The notes under the pieces were generated by a model. The model was not told where the DNA came from and searched no databases. It saw only the letters and a list, made by a program, of their open reading frames with translations. The position numbers and the translations under genes were made by a program. A stretch of 64,000 nt of DNA from assembly GCF_049856175.1 (NCBI RefSeq), contig NZ_JBNDNA010000009.1, positions 1-64,000 of the forward strand, written 5' to 3'. Source of the DNA: JB111 sp049856175. GTDB lineage: Bacteria > Actinomycetota > Actinomycetes > Actinomycetales > Actinomycetaceae. Positions 54,018 through 63,098 of this stretch are shown here, one piece after another (the first letter of the stretch is position 1; the number at the start of each line of letters is the position of its first letter).

Positions 54018-54028
54018 AGGTTAGGAAC

Positions 54029-54904
54029 GTGGAGCTTCGTCACCTGTCGTACTTCGCGGCCTGCGCCGAGACCGGGTCGATGTCCCGCGCGGCCACACGT
54101 CTGGCGATCACCCAACCCTCGCTCTCGAGGCAGGTCCGCAACCTCGAGCGCGAGCTCGGCACTCAGCTTCTTCGTCGCAGCTCTCGCGGGGTGACGACGA
54201 CAGCAGCCGGCGAGCGCCTCCTACGGCACTACCGCCGAGTCTCAGCGGACATTGCTCGGATCCCCGACGTGATGGCAGCCGCGGCCGCCGAGCGAGAGAC
54301 TGTGCGGGTAGGGATGCCCCCGAGTCTGCCCACCAGCTGGTTCACCGAGGTCATAGGGGACCTCCGCGAGCATCATCCGCACATCGACCTCGACCTCGTC
54401 GACCTCTTCACCCCGGAGCAGGAGCGAGCCCTGAAGGAGGGGCGTCTCGACGTCGGGATACTGCACCATGACGCGGGCGGGCTCGTCACTCGCGAAGTGC
54501 TTCGGCAGCAGCTCGGTGTCGCCGTGCGGCCTGAGCTGGCCAGCGAGGTGCGCTCGCTGGCCGACATGCATGGTCGCCGGGTGCTGGGCCATGAGTCGTG
54601 GGAGAACTCCGGCCAGTGGCGGGACCTCGTCGCCGCAGCGGCCGCGGTAAGTGCTGCGGTGGACTGGCGGTTCCGCCGGTTCAGCGAACACGTCGAACTC
54701 GTCGCCCACGCTGCCAGGGCGGATGGGCTCCTTGTTACGCGGGACACCGCGCAACGCTTCGTTCCGTCCTGGCCGTGGGTAGCGATCAGCACGGGTGCGC
54801 TCGAGCTGACGAGCTGGGTGGCGTACTCGAGCGGAGCAAGCGAGGCGACCCTCGCCGTCGCTGCTGCGATCTCGGCACGGCCTTACGAGAAGCCGGTTCC
54901 CTAG
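54029..54904 (+). CDS. LysR-family transcriptional regulator
   Basis: The 291-residue protein has an N-terminal winged HTH (about residues 1-60; SMSRAATRLAITQPSLSRQV) and a C-terminal type 2 periplasmic-binding-like effector domain (about 90-285). Divergence from the FAD oxidoreductase operon is the classic LysR layout, so it probably activates that operon when the imported compound is present. The start GTG follows TAGGTT by six bases, suggesting a leaderless mRNA. The TAG stop shares CTAG with the convergent menD stop. Third codon positions seem less GC-rich than in the men genes. Confidence 0.92.
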   Translation: MELRHLSYFAACAETGSMSRAATRLAITQPSLSRQVRNLERELGTQLLRRSSRGVTTTAAGERLLRHYRRVSADIARIPDVMAAAAAERETVRVGMPPSLPTSWFTEVIGDLREHHPHIDLDLVDLFTPEQERALKEGRLDVGILHHDAGGLVTREVLRQQLGVAVRPELASEVRSLADMHGRRVLGHESWENSGQWRDLVAAAAAVSAAVDWRFRRFSEHVELVAHAARADGLLVTRDTAQRFVPSWPWVAISTGALELTSWVAYSSGASEATLAVAAAISARPYEKPVP

Positions 54905-56619
54905 ATGAGCGACCGCGCCCGGGACGTCTCGGCGCGGCGCTCGCCGATCCGCACGTGGACGACCGACCGGCCCAGGATCGGCGCCGCGAGGACCGCCTGG
55001 AGCTCGTCGAGCGTGCGCGGGGCCCGGTAGTCGGCGCCGTACCCGCGCGCGAGGGCCTCGAGGTCGGCAAGCTGGGGCGTGGTGAACAGGCGCGCGAAGC
55101 CGTCCGGGGAGGCGTCCGCGTGGCCGAGCAGCGCGAAGATCGCGCCGCCCGAGTCGTCGGCGACGACGACCTGGACGTCGACGTCGTCCTCGAGGGCGCC
55201 GAGCAGGAGCCCGCCGACGTCGTGGAGGAGGGTGAGGTCGCCGAGCAGGACCCGCACCGGTCGGCCCGTGCCGCGCGCGAGGCCGACGGCGGTGGAGATC
55301 GTGCCGTCGATGCCGGCCAGGCCGCGGTTGGACAGCACGTGCGGGACCGGGTCCATCCAGGGCTGGCCCACGAGGTCGATGTCGCGGACCACGCGGGAGG
55401 CGCCGAGCACGAGCGTGCCCGAGTGCCGGGCGGCGCCGGCGACGACGGCCGCGGTGGCGAGCGCGTCCAGCGTCCCGTCGTCGGGCGGGCCGGCGGCGGG
55501 GTGGGCCAGGCGGGCGACGACCGAGCGCCCGGCGTCGAGCCAGAGGTCGAGCCAGGCCTGCTCGTCGGGGCCCGGCTGCCCCTCGACGTCGAACCCGGCG
55601 GCGACCGTGCGGGCGGTGCCCGCGGCGTCGGGCCAGCGTCCGGACGGCGAGGCGACGACGAGCTCGAGGTCCTCGCGGGCGAGCAGGCGGGTGACGGGCC
55701 GGGACAGGGTGGGGTGGCCGGCGACGACGACGCGCTGGACGCGGCCGCCGAGCTGGGCGAGGTCGAGCAGCTCGCGGTAGGCGCTGACGGCGCACCGGCC
55801 GCCGCGCGAGCCGGACGTCGGCTCGGCGAGCAGGGGCCAGCCGCCGCGCTCGGCGAGCCTGCGTGCCTCCGGGCCGGCGCCGTCGCCCGCGACGACGACG
55901 GTGCGCGGTCCGCGCCCGAGCGGCACCGACGAACGTGCGTGGTCCGGACGGGCGACCGGCCGGACCGCGGGCGCCTGGCCGGGCACCCAGGTGCGCTCGG
56001 GCGCAAGGGGCTCGCGGAAGCCGAGGTTGAGCTGGACCGGTCCCGGTTCCCGCGTCCGGGCGCCGGTGGCGGCGGCGAGCGCGCGCGCCACGTGCTGGGT
56101 GAGCGGCGGGCCGGCCGGCGCGTCCGCCGGGACGTCGACGAGGTGGCGCAGGGCGGGACCGAAGAGCCCCACCTGGTCGGTGGTCTGGTTGGCGCCGGTG
56201 CCGCGCAGCTCGTGCGGGCGGTCGGCGGTGAGCAGGACGAGCGGGACGCCGGCGGCATCGGCCTCGAGGACGGCCGGGTGGAGGTTGGCGACCGCGGTGC
56301 CGGAGGTCGTGACGACGGCGACGGGCCGCCGGGCACGTGCCGGCTCGAGCCCCGCCGGCGCCTCGAGCTCGCCGGCGCGGGACAGGCCGAGCGCGACGAA
56401 CGCGGCGACGCGCTCGTCGACGCGCACGGTGAGCCGGAGCCAGCCGGCCCGTTCGGCGGAGTGCAGCGCGTGGGCGAGCGGCGCGGAGCGCGAGCCGGGG
56501 GCGAGGACGACGTCGCGCACCCCACCGGCGACGAGCGCCCGGACGACGTCCCGGGCGACGAGGTGGGCGGACGCCTCCGGCGGCTGGTCCCGCTCCCCCT
56601 CGGCCCCGGTCGCGCTCAT
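54901..56619 (-). CDS. menD: 2-succinyl-5-enolpyruvyl-6-hydroxy-3-cyclohexene-1-carboxylate synthase
   Basis: The 572-residue thiamine-diphosphate enzyme joins isochorismate and 2-oxoglutarate. It has LAPGSRSAPLAHAL and DERVAAFVALGLSRA at the N-terminus, the SNRGLAGIDG motif, and GDLTLLHDVGGLLLG in the cofactor domain. The ATG at 56619 overlaps the menC stop (ATGA). Its stop shares a CTAG tetranucleotide with the convergent lysR stop. Confidence 0.95.
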   Translation of the reverse strand: MSATGAEGERDQPPEASAHLVARDVVRALVAGGVRDVVLAPGSRSAPLAHALHSAERAGWLRLTVRVDERVAAFVALGLSRAGELEAPAGLEPARARRPVAVVTTSGTAVANLHPAVLEADAAGVPLVLLTADRPHELRGTGANQTTDQVGLFGPALRHLVDVPADAPAGPPLTQHVARALAAATGARTREPGPVQLNLGFREPLAPERTWVPGQAPAVRPVARPDHARSSVPLGRGPRTVVVAGDGAGPEARRLAERGGWPLLAEPTSGSRGGRCAVSAYRELLDLAQLGGRVQRVVVAGHPTLSRPVTRLLAREDLELVVASPSGRWPDAAGTARTVAAGFDVEGQPGPDEQAWLDLWLDAGRSVVARLAHPAAGPPDDGTLDALATAAVVAGAARHSGTLVLGASRVVRDIDLVGQPWMDPVPHVLSNRGLAGIDGTISTAVGLARGTGRPVRVLLGDLTLLHDVGGLLLGALEDDVDVQVVVADDSGGAIFALLGHADASPDGFARLFTTPQLADLEALARGYGADYRAPRTLDELQAVLAAPILGRSVVHVRIGERRAETSRARSLI

Positions 56620-57608
56620 CGGGTCGCCGCCGTCACGTGGGCGGTCACGTCGGCGAGCCGGGCGAGCCAGCGCTCCTCGGTCCCGGGCTCCGCGGCGGGG
56701 ACGGCGTCGGGCTCGACTTCGCGCACCGGGAGCAGGCCGCCGGTGGGCAGGAGCGGCGCGGTGGTGACGTCGTCCTCGAGGAGGTGGCCGGTGGCGAGGC
56801 CGGCGGCCAGGGGGACACCGTCGAGGGTGTTCTCCGGCAGGGCGGCGGCGAGCGCCACGCCGGCCGCGAGGCCGACGGAGGACTCCAGGGCGGAGGAGAC
56901 GACGACGGGCAGCCCGGCCTCCTCGGCGAGGCGCAGGCAGGCCCGCACGCCGCCGAGCGGCTGGACCTTGAGGACGAGGACGTCGGCGGCGCCGGCGCGG
57001 GCCACCCGCAGCGGGTCCTCGGCGCGGCGCACGGACTCGTCGGCGGCGATCCGCACGCCCGAGCGGCGGCGCACCACGGCAAGGTCCTCGACGCCGGCGA
57101 CCGGCTGCTCGGCGTACTGCAGGCCGCCCGCCGCGCGGTCGAGCAGGGCGAGCCGGGCCAGGGCGGTGTCGACGTCCCAGCCGGCGTTGGCGTCGATGCG
57201 GACGTGGCCGCCGGGGCCGAGGGCCTCGCGGACGGCGGCGATCCGCTCGATCTCCTCGGCGAGCGTCTGGCCGGGCTCGGCGACCTTGATCTTCGCCGTC
57301 GTGCACCCGCCGGAGGCGGCGACGATCGCGGCCGCCTGCTCGGGACCGACGGCGGGGACGGTGACGTTGACCGGGACGTGGCTGCGCGACGCGTCCGGGT
57401 ACCCGTGGTCGGCGGCCTCGAGGGCGGCGGCCAGCCACGGGGCGGAGGTGGCGTCGTCGTAGTCCCAGAAGGGCGAGAACTCCCCCCAGCCGGCGTCCCC
57501 GCGCAGGAGCAGCCCGTCGCGGCGCGTGATGCCCCGGAACCGGGTGCGCAGCGCCGTCGAGTACACGGCGCGCGCGGCGGGGCGCTCCGGATCGGCGGGT
57601 CGGGACAC
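56616..57608 (-). CDS. menC: o-Succinylbenzoate synthase
   Basis: The 330-residue enolase-superfamily dehydratase has TAKIKVAEPG with the catalytic KxK, then metal ligands in RIDANAGW, QYAEQP and AADESV, and LKVQPLGG. It follows MenD (and the missing MenH) in the pathway. The GTG at 57608 is chosen because upstream sequence toward menB is non-coding. It is divergent from menB with 108 bp between starts. Confidence 0.93.
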   Translation of the reverse strand: MSRPADPERPAARAVYSTALRTRFRGITRRDGLLLRGDAGWGEFSPFWDYDDATSAPWLAAALEAADHGYPDASRSHVPVNVTVPAVGPEQAAAIVAASGGCTTAKIKVAEPGQTLAEEIERIAAVREALGPGGHVRIDANAGWDVDTALARLALLDRAAGGLQYAEQPVAGVEDLAVVRRRSGVRIAADESVRRAEDPLRVARAGAADVLVLKVQPLGGVRACLRLAEEAGLPVVVSSALESSVGLAAGVALAAALPENTLDGVPLAAGLATGHLLEDDVTTAPLLPTGGLLPVREVEPDAVPAAEPGTEERWLARLADVTAHVTAATR

Positions 57609-57704
57609 CGGCCCAGCGTAACCGCGCGCCGACCGCCAGGCCGGGCGACGCGGGCGCGCGGCGACCAGGGGTCGCGGCGTCGCGGACGTGGGTGCGCGCC
57701 GGGC

Positions 57705-57716
57705 TACCGTGGCCGG
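57705..57716 (+). promoter_or_regulatory. Leaderless-type promoter of menB (TACCGT, 6-nt spacing)
   Basis: TACCGT at 57705-57710 precedes the menB GTG by exactly six bases, and no ribosome-binding sequence is present. This fits actinobacterial TANNNT promoters whose transcripts start at the first codon. Confidence 0.65.
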
Positions 57717-58685
57717 GTGAGCGAGATCCCCACGCAGGTGTCCGAGACCTTCGACCCGCAGGCCTGGCGGGACGTCGAGGGGTGGTCGGGCACGGACGTC
57801 ACGTACCACCGGGGCGTCGACCGCTCCGGTGGCGCCGAGCGGGACCTGCCGGTGGTGCGCATCGCTCTCAGCAGGCCCGAGCTGCGCAACGCGTTCCGGC
57901 CCCGCACCGTCGACGAGCTGTTCCGGGCGCTCGACCACGCGCGGCTGACCACCGACGTGGGCACGGTGATCCTCACCGGCAACGGTCCCTCGCCCAAGGA
58001 CGGCGGCTGGGCGTTCTGCTCCGGCGGCGACCAGCGCATCCGCGGCGCGGACGGGTACCGGTACGAGGTCGACGAGGCCGACCCCCTCGCGGAGGCCGCC
58101 GCGCGGCGCGAGCAGGTCGACCCGGCCCGCGCCGGTCGGCTGCACATCCTCGAGGTCCAACGGCTCATGCGCACGATGCCCAAGGTCGTCGTGGCCGCGG
58201 TGCCCGGATGGGCCGCCGGCGGCGGGCACTCCCTCGTCATGGTCTGCGACCTCGCGGTCGCCTCGCTCGAGCACGCCCGGTTCAAGCAGACCGACGCGGA
58301 CGTCGGGAGCTTCGACGCCGGCTACGGCTCGACGCTGCTGGCCCGCCAGGCCGGCGACAAGCGGGCCCGGGAGATCTTCTTCCTCGCCCGCGAGTACTCG
58401 GCCGAGGACGCCGAGCGCTGGGGCGTGGTCAACGAGGCCGTCCCCCACGCCGAGCTCGAGGCCAAGGCCCTGGAGTACGCGCGGATCATCGCGACGAAGT
58501 CCCCGCAGGCGATCCGCATGTTGAAGTTCGCCTTCAACCTCGCCGACGACGGCCTCGCCGGCCAGCAGGTGTTCGCGGGCGAGGCCACGCGGCTGGCCTA
58601 CGGCGGCGCGGAGGCCCAGGAGGGCCGGGACGCGTTCGTCGAGAAGCGCGACCCGGACTGGTCGGGCTTCTCCTACCCCGTCTGA
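57717..58685 (+). CDS. menB: 1,4-Dihydroxy-2-naphthoyl-CoA synthase
   Basis: The 322-residue crotonase-fold enzyme has the oxyanion-hole run FCSGGDQRIRG, the GWAAGGGHSLVMVCDLAVAS helix, and the actinobacterial MenB motif QTDADVGSFDAGYGS. It cyclises OSB-CoA. The GTG at 57717 has no ribosome site but a TACCGT box six bases upstream. A longer upstream frame is antisense to menC. Confidence 0.95.
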   Translation: MSEIPTQVSETFDPQAWRDVEGWSGTDVTYHRGVDRSGGAERDLPVVRIALSRPELRNAFRPRTVDELFRALDHARLTTDVGTVILTGNGPSPKDGGWAFCSGGDQRIRGADGYRYEVDEADPLAEAAARREQVDPARAGRLHILEVQRLMRTMPKVVVAAVPGWAAGGGHSLVMVCDLAVASLEHARFKQTDADVGSFDAGYGSTLLARQAGDKRAREIFFLAREYSAEDAERWGVVNEAVPHAELEAKALEYARIIATKSPQAIRMLKFAFNLADDGLAGQQVFAGEATRLAYGGAEAQEGRDAFVEKRDPDWSGFSYPV

Positions 58686-58734
58686 CGCGCGGCCCGCCGC
58701 CCGGCCCCGTCGATCCCGCACCGCGCGGCCCGCC

Positions 58735-58746
58735 TACGCTGACCGC
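58735..58746 (+). promoter_or_regulatory. Leaderless-type promoter of menE (TACGCT, 6-nt spacing)
   Basis: TACGCT at 58735-58740 is followed by six bases and the menE ATG, the same geometry as at menB. The 61-bp gap after menB has no other feature. Confidence 0.6.
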
Positions 58747-60045
58747 ATGGAGAGCGTCGAGGTGCTGCCCGGCGGCACGCGACCGGGCGACGTCGCGGCC
58801 CTGTACGAGGCACTCGCGAGGCGGCTCGACGGCGCCGACCTCCCCCCGCTGCTGCCGGTCGCCCCGGGCACGGACCCCGTTCGGGCGCGCGCCGACCTCG
58901 CCGAGAACCTCGAGCGGCCCGTGCCCGACGGCACCGTCGCCCTGCTGCGCACCTCCGGCTCGACGACCGGCCAGGGGCACGTCGTGGCGCTGACCGCCGA
59001 CGCGCTCGCCGCCTCCGCCCGCGCCACGCACGAGCGGCTCGGCGGTCCGGGCCGCTGGATCCTCGCCGTCCCCGCCCAGCACGTCGCGGGCCTGCAGATC
59101 CTCACGCGCTCCGCCGTCGCGGGCCTCGACCCGCTGGTGCTCGACACCGCCGACGGGTTCGACCCGGCCGCGCTCGCCGACCTCGCCCGGCAGGCCGACG
59201 ACGACGGCGCCCCCGGGAGGGGCCCGCGCACCTACCTCTCCCTGGTACCGACCCAGCTCGTGCGCGCGCTGGCCGCCGGGGCGGAGGTGACCGGCGCGCT
59301 GGCACGGCTGGACGCGGTCCTCGTCGGCGGCGCGGCCCTGGCGCCCGCCGCCCTGCGCGCCGCGACGGACGCCGGGATCACGGTGGTGCGCACCTACGGG
59401 ATGACGGAGACGGGCGGCGGCTGCGTCTACGACGGCAGACCGCTGCGCGGCGTGCGGGCCGAGGTCGACGACGAGTCACGCATCTGGCTCTCCGGCCCCG
59501 TCCTCGCCCACGGCTACCTCGACGACGCGGCCGCCGACGCGCGCACCTTCGTGGGCGGCCGGCTGCGGACCACGGACGCCGGACGGCTCGACGACGACGG
59601 CACGCTCGAGGTCCTCGGCCGCCTCGACGACGCCGTGACGTCCGGCGGCGTCACCGTTGCGCCCCTGGCGGTCGAGCGCCGGCTCGGCGAGCTGGAGGAC
59701 CTCGCCGAGTCCGCGGTCGTCGGCGTCCCGCACCCCGAGTGGGGGGAGCTCGTCGTGGCCGTCGTCGTGCTCGCCGGGAACCGCGGGTCGGGACCGACGA
59801 GCGTGCCCGAGCTGCTCGCCGTCGCCCGGGCGCGGACGGCCGACCTGAGCCCCGCCCACGCGCCGCGCGCGCTCGTCGTCGTCGACCGCCTGCCGCTGCG
59901 CGGCCCCGGCAAGGTCGACCGGCGTGCCGTCACCGCGGTGGCCTCGCGCGCGCTCGGACTCGGGGCAGACACCGCGAGCGGCAGCCACGCGGACGTGACC
60001 GTGTCCGGCGTCGCCCGCTACAAGCCGCGTCCCGCGCTGGGCTAA
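58747..60045 (+). CDS. menE: o-Succinylbenzoate-CoA ligase
   Basis: The 432-residue AMP-forming ligase has the phosphate loop RTSGSTTGQGH, the adenine motif TYGMTETGGGCVYDG, TTDAGRLDDDGTLEVLGR and the C-terminal lysine GPGKVDR. It activates OSB for MenB. It is shorter than the about 500-residue average, as usual for actinobacterial MenE. The Ser/Gly-rich end (after RALGLGADTAS) is variable. Confidence 0.92.
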   Translation: MESVEVLPGGTRPGDVAALYEALARRLDGADLPPLLPVAPGTDPVRARADLAENLERPVPDGTVALLRTSGSTTGQGHVVALTADALAASARATHERLGGPGRWILAVPAQHVAGLQILTRSAVAGLDPLVLDTADGFDPAALADLARQADDDGAPGRGPRTYLSLVPTQLVRALAAGAEVTGALARLDAVLVGGAALAPAALRAATDAGITVVRTYGMTETGGGCVYDGRPLRGVRAEVDDESRIWLSGPVLAHGYLDDAAADARTFVGGRLRTTDAGRLDDDGTLEVLGRLDDAVTSGGVTVAPLAVERRLGELEDLAESAVVGVPHPEWGELVVAVVVLAGNRGSGPTSVPELLAVARARTADLSPAHAPRALVVVDRLPLRGPGKVDRRAVTAVASRALGLGADTASGSHADVTVSGVARYKPRPALG

Positions 60046-60095
60046 TCTCGCCCGGGCGGTCGGGACGTGTCCGGCGCCCGGGAGCAGGAGGTGTC

Positions 60096-60968
60096 ATGGC
60101 GAGCGTCGCCGACTGGATCGAGGGCGCCCGTCCGCGGACCCTCCCGGCGGCCGTGGCCCCGGTGCTGCTCGGGACGGGGGCCGCCGCGCAGGTCGGCGCC
60201 GCCTCGCTCCCCCGGGCCCTGCTCGCCGCCGGCGTGGCCCTCGCCCTCCAGGTCGGCGTCAACTACGCCAACGACTACTCCGACGGCGTGCGAGGCACCG
60301 ACGAGTTCCGCACCGGGCCGCAGCGGCTCACCGGCGGCGGGCTCGCCGCGCCGGGCAGGGTGCGGGCGGCCGCACTGGCGAGCCTCGGCGTCGCGGGCGT
60401 GCTCGGGCTGGTGCTCGTGGCGCTCGCCGGCCAGTGGTGGCTGCTCGCGGTCGGCGCCCTGTGCGTCCTCGCCGCCTGGGGATACACCGGCGGCGCCCGA
60501 CCCTACGGGTACCTGGGGCTCGGCGAGGTCTTCGTCTTCGTGTTCTTCGGGCTCGTGGCCACGCTCGGCACCACCTGGACGCAGGCCGCCACGCTGCCGT
60601 GGACGGCCTGGGTGGCCGCCGTCGGCGTCGGGCTGATCGCCTGCGCCCTGCTCATGGTCAACAACATCCGCGACATCCCCACCGACGTCCCCGCCGGGAA
60701 GCGGACGGTCGCGGTGCGGCTCGGGGACCGGCGCGCGCGGCGGACCTACGTGGCGATGGTGGCGCTCCCGCTCGCGCTCGGTGCGGCGTGCGCGATCGCG
60801 GCGCCCTGGTCGCTGCTCGTCCTCGCGCTGGTGCCCCTGGCGTGGCGCTGCTGCGCGCCGGTGCTGCGCGGGGCTGCCGGCCGGGACCTCGTCGTGGTCC
60901 TGCGGGACACGGGCCTCCTCGAGCTGGGCTACGGCCTGCTGCTCGGCGCGGGCCTCGCGCTCGCCTGA
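60096..60968 (+). CDS. menA: 1,4-Dihydroxy-2-naphthoate polyprenyltransferase
   Basis: The 290-residue UbiA-family membrane enzyme has about nine hydrophobic helices. The two Asp-rich motifs are NYANDYSDGVRGTD and NNIRDIPTDVPAGKRTVAV, which bind the prenyl diphosphate. It attaches the side chain presumably made by the GrcC-like enzyme. The ATG at 60096 follows AGGAGG, and a TAATCT box lies at about 60044, so this gene, unlike menB and menE, has a conventional leader. Confidence 0.94.
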   Translation: MASVADWIEGARPRTLPAAVAPVLLGTGAAAQVGAASLPRALLAAGVALALQVGVNYANDYSDGVRGTDEFRTGPQRLTGGGLAAPGRVRAAALASLGVAGVLGLVLVALAGQWWLLAVGALCVLAAWGYTGGARPYGYLGLGEVFVFVFFGLVATLGTTWTQAATLPWTAWVAAVGVGLIACALLMVNNIRDIPTDVPAGKRTVAVRLGDRRARRTYVAMVALPLALGAACAIAAPWSLLVLALVPLAWRCCAPVLRGAAGRDLVVVLRDTGLLELGYGLLLGAGLALA

Positions 60969-61014
60969 CCAGTGGGGCCTCCCGGCCGCCCGTGCGCGCG
61001 ACGCCCGGGCGCCG

Positions 61015-62019
61015 TCACTCCTGCTCGGCGGCGTGCCCCTGCGCGGCCGGCGGCTCCGGCGCGGGGTCGACCTCCCAGGTCTCCCGGTCGTGGGCGGGCG
61101 ACCGGCCGTCCTCGAACGGCGCGGGCTCGACGTAGATCTGCAGGCGCAGCGGCACCGAGGCTCGCGCCCGGGCCTCGACGGCGTCGACGGCCCGCGCGAC
61201 GTCGGCGGCGGTCTCGGCGGCGGGGACCGCGACCTTGGCGGCGACGAGGACCTCGTCGGGCCCGATGTGCAGGGTGCGCATGTGGATGACGCGCTCGATG
61301 TCCTCGCCGTCGACGAGCGCGCGCTCCAGGGCGGCCTGGTGCTCGGGGAGCGCGGACTCGCCGATGAGCATGGAGATCATCTCGCGGGCGAGGAAGACGG
61401 CGATGACGACGAGCAGGACGCCGATGGCGCCCGACCCGAGGGCGTCCCACCGGCCGTCGTCGGTCACGAGGGTCATGCTGACGCCGAAGAGCCCGAACAC
61501 GAGGCCCAGGAGCGCGCCGGTGTCCTCGAGGATGATCGTCGGGATCTCCGGGGACCGGGACTCCTTGAGGTAGCGGAACCACGAGCGGTCGCCCTTGACC
61601 GCGGCGCCCTCCTTCAGGGCGGTCCGCAGCGCGAAGCTCTCGAGGACCACGGCCAGGACGAGCACGACGATCGGCACCCACTGCCAGTCCGTGATGGGGT
61701 GCGGGTCGGAGAACTTGTGCCACGCCTCGTAGATGGCGAACAGACCACCGAGCGTGAACAGGACGATCGAGACGACGAACGCCGCCACGTAGCGCACGCG
61801 CCCGTAGCCGAACTGGTGGACCTCGGAGGCCTTCCTCGTCGCCCGCCGCCCGCCGAGCAGCAGGAGCGCCTGGTTGGAGGAGTCGGCGACCGAGTGGACG
61901 CCCTCGGCGAGCATCGAGCTCGAGCCGGTGAGCAGCCACCCGAGGAACTTCGCCACGGCGATGCCGAGGTTCGCGACGAGCGCGGTGACGATGGACTTCA
62001 TGCCGGATCCTGCGGCCAT
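61015..62019 (-). CDS. Cation diffusion facilitator family transporter
   Basis: The 334-residue protein has six hydrophobic helices. The metal-site helix reads SSSMLAEGVHSVADSSNQ (an unusual H/D arrangement close to ZitB/CzcD-type D-x3-D) and helix 5 has TIILEDTGALLGL. A cytosolic C-terminal domain follows, ending in an acidic Pro/Ala tail. It should export Zn, Mn or Fe by proton antiport; the metal is uncertain. The ATG at 62019 is preferred because the upstream extension is hydrophilic and unrelated. It is convergent with menA. Confidence 0.88.
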   Translation of the reverse strand: MAAGSGMKSIVTALVANLGIAVAKFLGWLLTGSSSMLAEGVHSVADSSNQALLLLGGRRATRKASEVHQFGYGRVRYVAAFVVSIVLFTLGGLFAIYEAWHKFSDPHPITDWQWVPIVVLVLAVVLESFALRTALKEGAAVKGDRSWFRYLKESRSPEIPTIILEDTGALLGLVFGLFGVSMTLVTDDGRWDALGSGAIGVLLVVIAVFLAREMISMLIGESALPEHQAALERALVDGEDIERVIHMRTLHIGPDEVLVAAKVAVPAAETAADVARAVDAVEARARASVPLRLQIYVEPAPFEDGRSPAHDRETWEVDPAPEPPAAQGHAAEQE

Positions 62020-62154
62020 GGTCGTCCGTTCGTGGCTGGGCGTGTCGCCGAGACGGCACCGAGCGGCACGAGTGTAGGACTCCGTCGCGCCACCGCCGCA
62101 CAGGGTGCGAGCCTGGTCACATGGGCTGAACTCCCCGGCCGTCACGCTCGACTC

Positions 62155-62168
62155 GACGGTGCACCGTC
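62155..62168. promoter_or_regulatory. Perfect 14-bp palindrome GACGGTGCACCGTC
   Basis: It lies 10-23 bp upstream of the lipoprotein start, in the divergent region shared with the metal transporter gene. The symmetry without a spacer is that of a dimeric repressor operator or a restriction-modification-type site. Confidence 0.5.
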
Positions 62169-62177
62169 CAGCATGGT

Positions 62178-63074
62178 ATGCGCATGCGCTCCATGCCGCG
62201 GGTCGTCGTCGTGCCTGCGGGCATGCTTGCGCTCGCCCTGACGCTCGGCGCCTGCTCGGACGGGCCGTCGGTCAGCTCGCAGGCTCCCTACGCGCCGCCG
62301 CCCGCCACCTCTGCCCCCTCGGGCCCGGACGACGTCCCGAGCGACGAGGCCGACCCCGGCACCGGCGAGGAGACCCCCTCGGAGGGTCCCTCCGACGACA
62401 CGGCCGAGGACCCCTCCGAGCAGGAGAGCGGCACCGTCCGGCCCTCGGACGACCCCGACGACACCGACGAGGACCCGACCGGCGGCGCGGCTCCCACCGA
62501 GAGCCCGACGACGCCGCCGCCCGCGCCCGACGAGCCGACGGAGCCCACCACCGAGACCCCGACGACCGGGGACCCGGACGACCCCGACGACGCCCGCCCC
62601 GGCGGGGACGACATCCGTGCGGCCGCGGACGCCGCCCGGAACGTCTACCCGGGCTCGGTCCTCATCTCCGTCGTCCACCTCGACGACAACTCCGGGCAGA
62701 CACCGCCGCCGGACACCGGATTCGTCGTCGTCCTCGTCGCCGGCCCCGACCGGGTCGAGGTCACCCTCGATGCCGGGTACCGCGTGACCGGGGAGAACGC
62801 GACTCCCGCGGACGACGCGCTCCTCGCGCTCTCGCAGGAGAGCGTCATCGACGCCGGCCGCGCCATCGACCGGGCCGCCGCCCAGGGGATCCTCGACGGC
62901 AAGGTCGTGCGGAGCATCGAGCTCGTCGACTTCTCCGGCTCCCTGACCTGGGACATCCACGTCTTCGGCACGTCGGAGCGCGTGGCCTCCATCGACGCCG
63001 GCGGTGGCGACAGCGAGTCGTCGTCGCAGGAGAGCGTCACGACCGACCCCGCGGCCGAGAGCACGACCGACTGA
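62178..63074 (+). CDS. Lipoprotein with long acidic Pro/Asp/Thr-rich linker and PepSY-like C-terminal domain
   Basis: The 298-residue exported protein has a signal peptide with lipobox LTLGAC (Cys about 26). A roughly 120-residue linker of Asp, Pro, Ser, Thr and Glu spans the cell wall zone. A C-terminal globular domain (about 150-275) follows with two PepSY-like alpha/beta halves (AARNVYPGSVLISVVHLDD, AAAQGILDGKVVRSIELVD). The function is unknown; PepSY domains often inhibit proteases or bind metals. The ATG could also be one of the next two in-frame Met codons. Confidence 0.75.
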   Translation: MRMRSMPRVVVVPAGMLALALTLGACSDGPSVSSQAPYAPPPATSAPSGPDDVPSDEADPGTGEETPSEGPSDDTAEDPSEQESGTVRPSDDPDDTDEDPTGGAAPTESPTTPPPAPDEPTEPTTETPTTGDPDDPDDARPGGDDIRAAADAARNVYPGSVLISVVHLDDNSGQTPPPDTGFVVVLVAGPDRVEVTLDAGYRVTGENATPADDALLALSQESVIDAGRAIDRAAAQGILDGKVVRSIELVDFSGSLTWDIHVFGTSERVASIDAGGGDSESSSQESVTTDPAAESTTD

Positions 63075-63098
63075 CGCTCGGGCGGGCCGGCGATCGGT

